A stretch of DNA of 36,088 nucleotides from Candidatus Poseidonia sp. (GTDB taxonomy: Archaea > Thermoplasmatota > Poseidoniia > Poseidoniales > Poseidoniaceae). The notes under the pieces were generated by a model. The model was not told the DNA's origin, did no database searches, and saw nothing but the letters and a program-made list of their open reading frames with translations. Shown here one piece after another: positions 1-6,694 of the stretch. Each line of letters begins with the position of its first letter. Position 1 is the stretch's first letter. The stretch is from positions 1 through 36,088 of the forward strand of contig JAKMEE010000045.1 of assembly GCA_022426155.1 (NCBI GenBank), read 5' to 3'. A program made the position numbers and the translations under genes.

Positions 1-146
1 CTCCCGCACCCCAAACGACTCCCGCACCTCCTGGCCTTGATCGGTCGGCCCCGCCACCGATCCCACCAACGGGCTTACCAGAGGGATGGACAACAGAACA
101 ATGGAATTCTTACGGATGGCAATTCATTGATGCACTGACAAAGTGA
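1..146 (+). CDS. C-terminal end of an exported/membrane protein with GWTxEQW tail (partial)
   Basis: The window opens inside a plus-strand reading frame (codons in phase with base 3) that stops with TGA at 144-146. What remains is a proline- and alanine-rich linker followed by a 24-residue end of pattern GLPxGWTxEQWxxYGxQ. The same linker-plus-tail ends the subtilase at 25997-30991, where it lies after a transmembrane helix and so is predicted to be cytosolic. By analogy this is the cytosolic tail of another large membrane-anchored surface protein, but its catalytic or binding domains lie outside the window. The function of the body is unknown. Confidence 0.75.
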   Translation, partial: PAPQTTPAPPGLDRSAPPPIPPTGLPEGWTTEQWNSYGWQFIDALTK

Positions 147-155
147 GTTGATCGT

Positions 156-605
156 TTGAGTGATGAATCAACGCCCAGCATTGACGGTCTTGTGACACTT
201 CAAGAGCGCATGGTCAATCTCATCAACCAACTCAGCATGCCATTGGTTGAGGTTTCATTAGTGTTACAAAAGCACATTTCAGGTTTGATGAAATCACTCA
301 ATCAACACTTGGATGAGCAAGGTACCTCCGTACCAATCAAGGTTTCACAACCTTGGCCCCTTGATATGGATGGCAGCGATACAGAGGCAAGTTTTTCTCT
401 CGAAAAAGTGTTGAACATCATTGATGCTCAAAGGATGGATATCCTTGAGACATTGATACGTGTGACGCTGATTGAGATTGAAGCATCTTTGATTGAAGGG
501 CTGCTTGCCCTCCGTTCCTGGGAGCATCTCGCACGAACCCAATTAGCATCAGCAACTGGGCCAGGGCAATTGTTCTCTCCTCTTGAGGTTCCAGAAGACT
601 GGTGA
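156..605 (+). CDS. Helical hypothetical protein, 149 aa
   Basis: I do not recognise this protein. It is 149 residues, mostly predicted alpha-helix with long leucine/isoleucine-rich stretches (residues about 10-50 and 80-125), no signal peptide, no cysteines and no membrane segment. The TTG at 156 is the first in-frame start, 9 bp after the stop of the upstream gene, and gives the compact spacing typical here. A later ATG (residue 19) is possible. Because it directly follows a membrane-protein gene on the same strand, the two may be co-transcribed. Its 3' end lies 37 bp before the likely start of the metalloprotease lipoprotein gene. Confidence 0.6.
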   Translation: MSDESTPSIDGLVTLQERMVNLINQLSMPLVEVSLVLQKHISGLMKSLNQHLDEQGTSVPIKVSQPWPLDMDGSDTEASFSLEKVLNIIDAQRMDILETLIRVTLIEIEASLIEGLLALRSWEHLARTQLASATGPGQLFSPLEVPEDW

Positions 606-642
606 ACATGAGGTTGAAAAAGACCAGCGGGTAGGCAATGAC

Positions 643-1434
643 ATGAAGGGGAACACGAGCATCACCCTTCTTCTGACAATCGTTCTTGTTTCAAGTTCGC
701 TGGCAGGATGTTTCGGAGACGCCCTCGATGAGGTATTGCCCGAACGCTATGGAACCCCTGGAGGACTAACATTAGCGTGTTTGCAATCAGATACCTACCA
801 GTCAATGGTTATTGAAATTGACCATGAGGCTGATTATGCTCCACAAAGCAGTAGCCTCGATATGATCGTGGAGCGTTTGGAAAGTGTCTGTGATAAGCCA
901 GGCGGTATCAGTATCGAACTCGATGAGGTTGAGTTTAATCATGAAGGGACTTGGTCAGCTGATGATGTTCGAGAAAAATCTCGCCTGACCAAGGATGCAT
1001 CTGCAACAACTGATTCAACACTCCGCTGGCAAATCATATTCCCCTCGGGTACCTATGAGGATGATTCCGTCCTTGGGGTGGCAGTTGATGCGTCAAGTGT
1101 CGCAATGTTCGGAGATTCAATTGAAAATGCTGGCGCACCCTTTGGCATACGCATCTCTGCAGAGGATGTTGAAAACAGTGTGATGGTTCACGAGATAGGG
1201 CATCTTCTTGGTTTGGTGAATTTAGTGTACGAATCGGAATTTGAACACGAAGATGAGAACAATGAAGGTCACTCGAATAACGATGAATCCGTGATGTATT
1301 GGGCCATTGAGTCCACGGATTTAGCCAACTTTATTTCTGGCTCACTCCCGAATGAATTTGACGAATACGACCTCGCTGATTTAGCAGGAATGGCGGATGG
1401 GTCAATCAAAGTAACCGATCAATTGTGGAGATAA
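643..1434 (+). CDS. Putative metzincin-like zinc metalloprotease lipoprotein
   Basis: The protein is about 263 residues. From the ATG at 643 it begins with a lysine, a hydrophobic stretch and the lipobox-like SLAGC (Cys23), so it is probably exported and lipid-anchored. An upstream in-frame TTG at 583 would put about 20 polar residues before the signal and is less likely. The zinc-binding helix HEIGHLLGLVN starts at residue 183: His183 and His187 are metal ligands and Glu184 the general base. A methionine-turn-like SVMYW follows near residue 217. That layout is metzincin-like, but the usual third ligand (His or Asp) at the end of the motif is Asn, so a histidine in the following acidic EHED...EGH stretch may do the job. 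It likely cleaves peptides at the cell surface. Substrate unknown. Confidence 0.7.
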   Translation: MKGNTSITLLLTIVLVSSSLAGCFGDALDEVLPERYGTPGGLTLACLQSDTYQSMVIEIDHEADYAPQSSSLDMIVERLESVCDKPGGISIELDEVEFNHEGTWSADDVREKSRLTKDASATTDSTLRWQIIFPSGTYEDDSVLGVAVDASSVAMFGDSIENAGAPFGIRISAEDVENSVMVHEIGHLLGLVNLVYESEFEHEDENNEGHSNNDESVMYWAIESTDLANFISGSLPNEFDEYDLADLAGMADGSIKVTDQLWR

Positions 1435-1776
1435 TCAACGGTTAGCCACTAATGAGGTGGCCTCTTTCCACGCGTCAATGATTGACCAAAACCAAAGACC
1501 AATCCATAGGACGATGGTAAACGCAAGGGGTATTTGCAACAATGTCCAGTCGGTTGCACGACGATGGTTACGATTGAAATGTTGTCCAAGGAAGAGGAAC
1601 GGGACGGCAGCAAGTAGTGCTGCAATGAGAGGGCGAAGAGCCCCCCATGTGCCAACTCCGAAGGTGATTTCTCTCCAAATCTCCTTTACGAGTCGGAGAG
1701 GTTGGAAGCCGACACGATCGACATGGGCTTCTGGAGAAAATTGGACTACCAATTCTTCTTCCATGAGCACCCTCAA
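1435..1776 (-). CDS. Small two-helix membrane protein
   Basis: This minus-strand frame encodes 113 residues (109 if the ATG at 1764 is used). A charged N-terminal half is followed by two hydrophobic segments, roughly residues 46-67 and 82-103, separated by a short basic loop containing NRNHRR. It looks like a small integral membrane protein with a soluble N-terminal region. Its stop codon directly abuts the stop of the convergent metalloprotease gene with no gap. It is divergent from the PCP-NUDIX gene. I do not recognise a family. The opposite-strand frame here has low-complexity, basic composition and looks like a shadow. Confidence 0.55.
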   Translation of the reverse strand: MRVLMEEELVVQFSPEAHVDRVGFQPLRLVKEIWREITFGVGTWGALRPLIAALLAAVPFLFLGQHFNRNHRRATDWTLLQIPLAFTIVLWIGLWFWSIIDAWKEATSLVANR

Positions 1777-1859
1777 GCCTTGGCTACCCTTGCTTGTTTG
1801 TGAATGTGACGCTAAATTCCAAGCGGATGGATGAAAAACTAGGCCACTTACCCATCTCC

Positions 1860-2885
1860 ATGGAACCCTTGAAGGTCTTACTCACAGGATATGTTCCATT
1901 TGGAGGCCATTCCACCAATATCAGCCAAGATGTAGCGTTTGCTTTGTCAGGTATTCATGAATTTATTGGGAAAACAGGGGTTCCAAACTATACAGTCCAG
2001 ATTGAATCAGCAATTCTTTCTGTCGATGAAGTCGGTTCACAATCAACGAGAAAACGAATTGAAATTGGTCATTCCTGGGACTGTATTGTCCATCTTGGGT
2101 TATGCGAAAAGTGCGATGTACCAAGAATTGAACGTCGTGCACAAGATCAACTGGCTATGAGGATCCCGGACAACAGCGGTCGCCATATCATGCAGGGTAT
2201 GCTAGATGGGAACGGTCACCGTGGGCCATGGATTGACCTAACATCATGGAGTCTGAATTCATTTCCCACGCCGTGGGAACTCTCCATCGATGCTGGGACC
2301 TACATTTGTAATGAGACATATTTTCATACCCTCAAGGCACTCGTTGATTCGAACCATACAGAATCCTTGCCTCCACCCTGTCTCTTCATTCACCTCCCGC
2401 ACGAAACCACTCTTTCATTTGATGAATCCAAGAATTTTGTCTTGCATTCCTTGAATGTTTTATTGGACGATGTACAACGAGATGTCGTTGATGTGGTGGC
2501 TGCGTGCATCATGAGAGATGACGGTTCGGTACTTTTAGCTCGCCGTGCCACATCTTCCCAACGAACTGGATGGGAATTTCCTGGAGGGAAATGTGAGCCG
2601 CATGAGAGTTGGAATGCCGCTATTGAACGAGAATTGATGGAAGAACTGAGCATCATAGTGAATGCCAGGCGATTGATTGGAACTTGGGAGCATGAACATG
2701 AATCAACCGTCTACCGTGTTCATTTGGTTCACTGTGATACTGAACTTGAAGGTCTCAAAATTGACCATGAGATCCACGAACACATCATGTGGTGCCTGCC
2801 TAGCGATGCCTCAGAATTGGATTGGACAGGACGTGACGGAGAAATGGCAGCATATCTTGCTCGTTTATGGTCAATGCCAAGTTGA
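1860..2885 (+). CDS. Pyroglutamyl-peptidase I (C15) fused to a NUDIX hydrolase
   Basis: This protein of about 341 residues carries two enzymes. Residues 1-205 match peptidase C15 (pyroglutamyl peptidase, which removes N-terminal pyroglutamate): the LLTGYVPFGG start, Glu91 in PRIERRAQD, Cys150 in DAGTYICNETY and His178 in FIHLPHE give a complete Glu-Cys-His set at the spacing usual for the family. Residues about 210-341 form a NUDIX domain with WEFPGGKCEPHES followed by RELMEEL, i.e. a full GX5EX7REUXEE box, closest in look to MutT-type nucleotide pyrophosphohydrolases. I chose the ATG at 1860 because it places the C15 motif near the N-terminus as in single-domain enzymes. ATG 1827 and an earlier start at 1794 are in frame. 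The 3' end overlaps the convergent gene by about 15 bp. Cytosolic. Confidence 0.8.
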   Translation: MEPLKVLLTGYVPFGGHSTNISQDVAFALSGIHEFIGKTGVPNYTVQIESAILSVDEVGSQSTRKRIEIGHSWDCIVHLGLCEKCDVPRIERRAQDQLAMRIPDNSGRHIMQGMLDGNGHRGPWIDLTSWSLNSFPTPWELSIDAGTYICNETYFHTLKALVDSNHTESLPPPCLFIHLPHETTLSFDESKNFVLHSLNVLLDDVQRDVVDVVAACIMRDDGSVLLARRATSSQRTGWEFPGGKCEPHESWNAAIERELMEELSIIVNARRLIGTWEHEHESTVYRVHLVHCDTELEGLKIDHEIHEHIMWCLPSDASELDWTGRDGEMAAYLARLWSMPS

Positions 2886-3428
2886 GGCTTCGCCATCGTC
2901 CTGCATAGCCCGTTCATCATCAATTGAGCGAGGGACTTGCGTCCGACCACTGTGCCATGTCGCAGCCTCCAACCATTCAATGAGTCCGTTGCCAGAGAGA
3001 TGAATCTCAAAGACACCTCCCAGTGGCTGCTCTCCAGGAATTGGGAATGCAATTTTTCCTGCCATTGCTGCTTGACGTGAAAGATGGAACATCGTTCGTT
3101 CTCCATCAAGGCCCCGACTCATTGCATCCAAGGCGGTATCAAGAATTCGCTGTTCATGTAAGAGTTGAAGAAAGGACTCAAGTGAGACTTTTTCGAATTC
3201 CCATTGTGTTTCAATTGCTTTACCAAAGATGGGCTCAGGGTCAAGCGTTGATCTGTTTAATTCTGGAAATATGGTATTCAATGCTTGGAGAACCAAGAGA
3301 GGAGAATCTCCTCCTCCTAGGGTTGTTTGGAGGGTGCTCTCAAGACCCTCTCCAATCCCAGTGAGGCGGATGCGGGAACCTTGCATGATACGGGCAGGGC
3401 TCTGGACTTCATGAAGGTGCCTTTCCAT
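2871..3428 (-). CDS. Hypothetical protein, 185 aa
   Basis: This is a minus-strand gene of unrecognised family. The open frame extends to 3725, but that part overlaps the glycosyltransferase gene on the other strand. The ATG at 3428 leaves a 48-bp divergent gap and a plausible protein start. The product is soluble, mixed alpha/beta, with no cysteine cluster, signal peptide or membrane segment. It includes a long helical stretch (about residues 60-115) and a hydrophobic beta-rich patch near residues 138-155 (GVFEIHLSGNG). Its last codons overlap the end of the PCP-NUDIX gene. No function can be assigned. Confidence 0.5.
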   Translation of the reverse strand: MERHLHEVQSPARIMQGSRIRLTGIGEGLESTLQTTLGGGDSPLLVLQALNTIFPELNRSTLDPEPIFGKAIETQWEFEKVSLESFLQLLHEQRILDTALDAMSRGLDGERTMFHLSRQAAMAGKIAFPIPGEQPLGGVFEIHLSGNGLIEWLEAATWHSGRTQVPRSIDDERAMQDDGEASTWH

Positions 3429-3476
3429 GGCCTTTCTTTGGCGAAGGGTGAAATTCTCCGCCGACTCCCAACCTAC

Positions 3477-4514
3477 ATGGGCATGGAGATTGGACCCAGT
3501 ATCGCTACGGTTCTTCCTGTCTTCAACGAAGAGAATTTCATTGAATCTTGTCTTCGATCCTTGCTTGACCAAACGATCCCTCATGGCGATCATATGGTTT
3601 TGATTCTCGATGGGGGTTCGACAGATGGAACCCTCAATGTCATTGAACGTGTTGTTTCTGGAGTTGACCCAGCGACCACGCCGAAGGTTGTCGTGATGAA
3701 TAATCCAGGTCGTAGCGTGGCTCATGCTCGGAATTTAGCATTAAATGAATTACCGAGTTCAGTCGAATTTATGGTGGAAATGATTGGCCATGCTACGGTT
3801 TCTCCAACCCACTTTGAGGATCGCTTGAATGCTTGGAAACAAGCTGAAGCCACTGATGGAACAAAACTCGCAGGAGTCGGTGTTCGTGTTCATGCTGCAA
3901 CCCATGAACTCATACGCACTGAATCTTGGATTGAATCCGCCATTTCTTCTCCCCTTGGACACCGAGGGGGCCAATTTAGTCGGTTTACAAAACCCGGCCT
4001 AACTCAAATACCGGCATTTGTGATGCATCGGCGTTCAGCCATTGAATCGGTTGGTGGATGGGATGAAGCCTTCCTGTCCAGTCAAGATAGTGAACTGTCA
4101 ATGAGGCTCATCAAGGCAGGGTATTCATTGCGGCGAGATCCAAGTCCTGAAGTATTTATGGCAAAACGAACGACATTGAAGCAGTGGTGGCGAATGAGTT
4201 TCAGGTATGGGTTTTGGAGAACAAAAGTCCTCATGAAACATCCGAAAAGAAGGAATTTTGCAGAATTTCTGCCGTTGTTGGGAATTGCGCTTACTGGAAC
4301 TTTAGTTGCGAGTGGGTCGAGTGAATGGTGGCTACCAGGTGCTGCCTATCTTTCCACACTTTGCCTCACTGGATTGGTTCAGGCCTTTCGCCAACGTCGC
4401 CCTTCACTGATGGTTGGCCTTCCTCTGTGTTTAGCCATGCTTCACACAGGGTTTTCATTGGGACTCATCGGTGGATTGGTTCGCAAACCACGGGCCGCTA
4501 ATGACCGTTCTTGA
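3477..4514 (+). CDS. Family 2 glycosyltransferase, ExoA-like, with C-terminal membrane helices
   Basis: The protein is about 345 residues. The N-terminus shows the GT-A start TVLPVFNEENFIESCLRSLL, then the nucleotide-sugar motif ILDGGSTDGT (residues 43-52), an acceptor-side SQDSELSMRLIKAGY and a QWWRMSFRYGFWR segment corresponding to the Q/RXXRW region of processive GT2 enzymes. Two or three hydrophobic segments follow from about residue 260, so the enzyme sits at the inner face of the membrane and probably transfers sugar to a lipid-linked acceptor. Such enzymes build exopolysaccharide or N-glycan precursors, which suits a lineage with many sequon-rich surface proteins. In the ExoA-type pattern an Asp precedes Gly-His-Ala; here that stretch reads EMIGHAT. 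Starts at 3477 and 3483 are both possible. A longer frame from 3327 overlaps the divergent gene and is rejected. Confidence 0.75.
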   Translation: MGMEIGPSIATVLPVFNEENFIESCLRSLLDQTIPHGDHMVLILDGGSTDGTLNVIERVVSGVDPATTPKVVVMNNPGRSVAHARNLALNELPSSVEFMVEMIGHATVSPTHFEDRLNAWKQAEATDGTKLAGVGVRVHAATHELIRTESWIESAISSPLGHRGGQFSRFTKPGLTQIPAFVMHRRSAIESVGGWDEAFLSSQDSELSMRLIKAGYSLRRDPSPEVFMAKRTTLKQWWRMSFRYGFWRTKVLMKHPKRRNFAEFLPLLGIALTGTLVASGSSEWWLPGAAYLSTLCLTGLVQAFRQRRPSLMVGLPLCLAMLHTGFSLGLIGGLVRKPRAANDRS

Positions 4515-4571
4515 ATGAGCAAATCTCCCATAGATACTTGAGAGAACCGATGGTCAAAGAGTTTGAGCGCT

Positions 4572-5507
4572 ATGGAACGACCACGTACGATGACCTCGCG
4601 AGGAGTAGCACTCCTCCCTTTGCTCATTATGGGTGTGTGTCATGTTTCTCTTCCTCCTCTGCAAGCCATGTTTGAGGTGGAGCCACGTCTCATGTATGGA
4701 TGGTATGCCATTGCCTTCATTCTCGGGTTCGTTCTATTTCGTAAATCACGTGTGGTGAAAGATCATGAATACATTCGGGCAAAAGCCATGAAGAAAATCA
4801 AGCATGTCTACGAAGCAGAGGAACGAGGTGTCTGGGACACCAATGCGCAATTGGACCCCACCATGGACAGCGTGACAAAGGCAGGTTTGGTTCGTTCAAT
4901 CGGGGAAATTAGTCCTGAAGGGCCAGAAATGGAACTCGATGGTGAGGAGCGAGTCGATGTCAAAATGCTGAGTGAAGCAGCGCATGTGATGAAAGCAAAT
5001 GCACGACTTTCAGGCAAAGATGTTCTGGATGAGGTGGGTCCAAACAAAACATTGGGGGCAACACGTCGCCCTAATCCAATGGACCGCTTCATTGATTTCG
5101 TTGCGTCAATCTTTGGCCGTGATGCTCGCTCAAAACGTGAAGCAGATCGCTTATCTCGTCTGCAAGCTGCTTCCGAATCATCTCCGGTTATTGCTCAACG
5201 TCCCGTGGCTCCGTTGCAAACTTCTCGGAAAACTGAGTCGCTTGGTGATGAATTGATCAGTTATAGTGATACCGGGGGGGTTCAAACAGCGATCACAACA
5301 TCGGGCGAAGAAGTGTCACAATCCAATGTCAAAAATGTCGAAAAATCCCCCATTGTGCCATCAGAATCCTTGGAGTCTATGGCGATGCTCGGCACTGTCA
5401 CATCTCAACCAGTGCCGGCGCAAACTGGTGTCCAATCATGCCCTGGCTGTAGTAAAACGGCTGCCCTCAATGAACGCTATTGTTCAAATTGTGGACTTGA
5501 CCTTTGA
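4572..5507 (+). CDS. Membrane-anchored zinc-ribbon protein
   Basis: The product is about 311 residues (start ATG 4572; TTG 4563 and ATG 4590 are alternatives). Two hydrophobic helices near residues 12-30 and 40-55 are followed by a basic patch FRKSRVVK and a long charged, low-complexity cytosolic region. The protein ends with a short zinc ribbon, CPGC and CSNCG separated by about a dozen residues. This layout (two helices, disordered linker, terminal zinc ribbon) suggests a membrane-tethered adaptor, but no partner is identifiable. It lies upstream of dnaJ on the same strand with a 60-bp gap and may be co-transcribed with it. Confidence 0.6.
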   Translation: MERPRTMTSRGVALLPLLIMGVCHVSLPPLQAMFEVEPRLMYGWYAIAFILGFVLFRKSRVVKDHEYIRAKAMKKIKHVYEAEERGVWDTNAQLDPTMDSVTKAGLVRSIGEISPEGPEMELDGEERVDVKMLSEAAHVMKANARLSGKDVLDEVGPNKTLGATRRPNPMDRFIDFVASIFGRDARSKREADRLSRLQAASESSPVIAQRPVAPLQTSRKTESLGDELISYSDTGGVQTAITTSGEEVSQSNVKNVEKSPIVPSESLESMAMLGTVTSQPVPAQTGVQSCPGCSKTAALNERYCSNCGLDL

Positions 5508-5555
5508 TTGGTCGTCTCCGTGAGGTTGAAATGGGGCGTGATGTCGTGCTTCAAT

Positions 5556-5561
5556 AGGGGG
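5556..5561 (+). promoter_or_regulatory. Shine-Dalgarno-like site of dnaJ
   Basis: A purine run AGGGGG lies six bases before the ATG at 5568. It supports that start over the upstream in-frame starts at 5508 and 5541, which would add residues before the conserved J-domain beginning. Confidence 0.5.
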
Positions 5562-5567
5562 AACTGG

Positions 5568-6692
5568 ATGTCGAAGAAGCGAGATTACTACGAGGTTCTC
5601 GGTGTTGACCGCCAAGCAGGTGAGAAGGATCTGAAGAATGCCTTCCGTCGTCTGGCTAGGAAATACCATCCTGACCGTAGTACAGAAGACGATGCTGAAA
5701 ATCGGTTCAAGGAACTCCAAGAGGCCTATGCAGTGCTTTCGGATTCTGAAAAACGATCTCAGTATGACCGATTTGGACACGATGGCCCTCAAGGAAATCC
5801 GTTTGGAGGGTTTGGTTCGGGTGGATTCAATATCAATTTCGAAGATATTCTTGGTGGGGATTTTTTCTCCAATATCTTCGGCGGAGGACGTTCACGCCGA
5901 AGGGAACGCCGGGGTAGTGACATCCTGCTTCGCCATTCCATCGAATTGGCTGCAGTTCTCACCCAAGCCGAAGAGGAAGTGGTCATAGATTTACCAGAAC
6001 CGTGCCAATCTTGCGACGGAAGTGGTGCAAAAGATGGCGCAACCATCAACTGTGAGACATGCTCTGGACAAGGACAAGTTCGTGTTCGTCAACAGGTTGG
6101 TCCCTTTATTCAGGAGGGTGTACAGCCATGCAATGCTTGTTCTGGTCGTGGCCAGATCAGTAAAGAGCCCTGTAAACCTTGTAAAGGGAAAGGTCAGGAA
6201 ATGAAGAGCAACACCCTGCGTTTCACAGTTCCACTCGGTGCAGAATCTGGAACACGATTACGAATGAGAGGAAAGGGTGAGCCAGCACCGCACGGACAAG
6301 GACAGCCAGGAGACCTCTTTGTTGAACTTGAGATTGAAGAGCACCCTTGGTTCGAACGAAGTGGTTCTGACTTGATCATGTCTCTGCCATTGGGATACTC
6401 TGACATGGTGCTTGGTACCAGTGTCGAATTGAATCACCTTGACGGTGATTCAATGACCATCAAGGTCCCCCCCATGTCGAATTCAGGAGATACTATCGAA
6501 ATCAAAAAGCGTGGTTTACCTCGTCAACGAAGCGGTGGTCGAGGAGATGTTGTCGTTCTCATCAAATTACATATGCCTCGCAAAATACCGAAATCAGTCA
6601 AGAAAACATTGTCTCAACTTCGTGAAGAACTTTCACCTTCTGACGTCGAAAAGAGCATCTTGAAAGATGCGAATGAGCGTCGCCAACGGTGA
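5568..6692 (+). CDS. dnaJ: Chaperone DnaJ (type I Hsp40)
   Basis: DnaJ stimulates the ATPase of DnaK/Hsp70 and hands over unfolded clients in the cytosol. At 374 residues it has the full type I layout: J-domain with DYYEVLGV and HPD at residues 34-36; a Gly/Phe-rich stretch (about 71-107); four CXXCXGXG zinc motifs between residues 146 and 209 (CQSCDGSG, CETCSGQG, CNACSGRG, CKPCKGKG); and the two beta-barrel client-binding domains. No dnaK or grpE is adjacent, although these are often clustered with dnaJ. The Hsp70 system in archaea is generally thought to be of bacterial origin by transfer. The gene ends two bases from the stop of the convergent surface-protein gene. Confidence 0.95.
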   Translation: MSKKRDYYEVLGVDRQAGEKDLKNAFRRLARKYHPDRSTEDDAENRFKELQEAYAVLSDSEKRSQYDRFGHDGPQGNPFGGFGSGGFNINFEDILGGDFFSNIFGGGRSRRRERRGSDILLRHSIELAAVLTQAEEEVVIDLPEPCQSCDGSGAKDGATINCETCSGQGQVRVRQQVGPFIQEGVQPCNACSGRGQISKEPCKPCKGKGQEMKSNTLRFTVPLGAESGTRLRMRGKGEPAPHGQGQPGDLFVELEIEEHPWFERSGSDLIMSLPLGYSDMVLGTSVELNHLDGDSMTIKVPPMSNSGDTIEIKKRGLPRQRSGGRGDVVVLIKLHMPRKIPKSVKKTLSQLREELSPSDVEKSILKDANERRQR

Positions 6693-6694
6693 TG

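Noticed and set aside
1457-1834. Plus-strand 125-residue open frame opposite the small membrane protein
   Set aside because: Composition is basic and irregular with no fold-like pattern, while the minus strand gives two clean membrane helices. Treated as a shadow.
3429-3725. N-terminal extension of the minus-strand 185-residue gene
   Set aside because: It lies over the conserved GT2 N-terminal motif on the plus strand, and a good ATG at 3428 removes the overlap.
6349-6360. GGTTCGAAC-like sequences resembling a tRNA T-arm
   Set aside because: This and similar hits (13231, 29138) are inside strong coding regions with no matching acceptor or D-arm. No tRNA found in the window.
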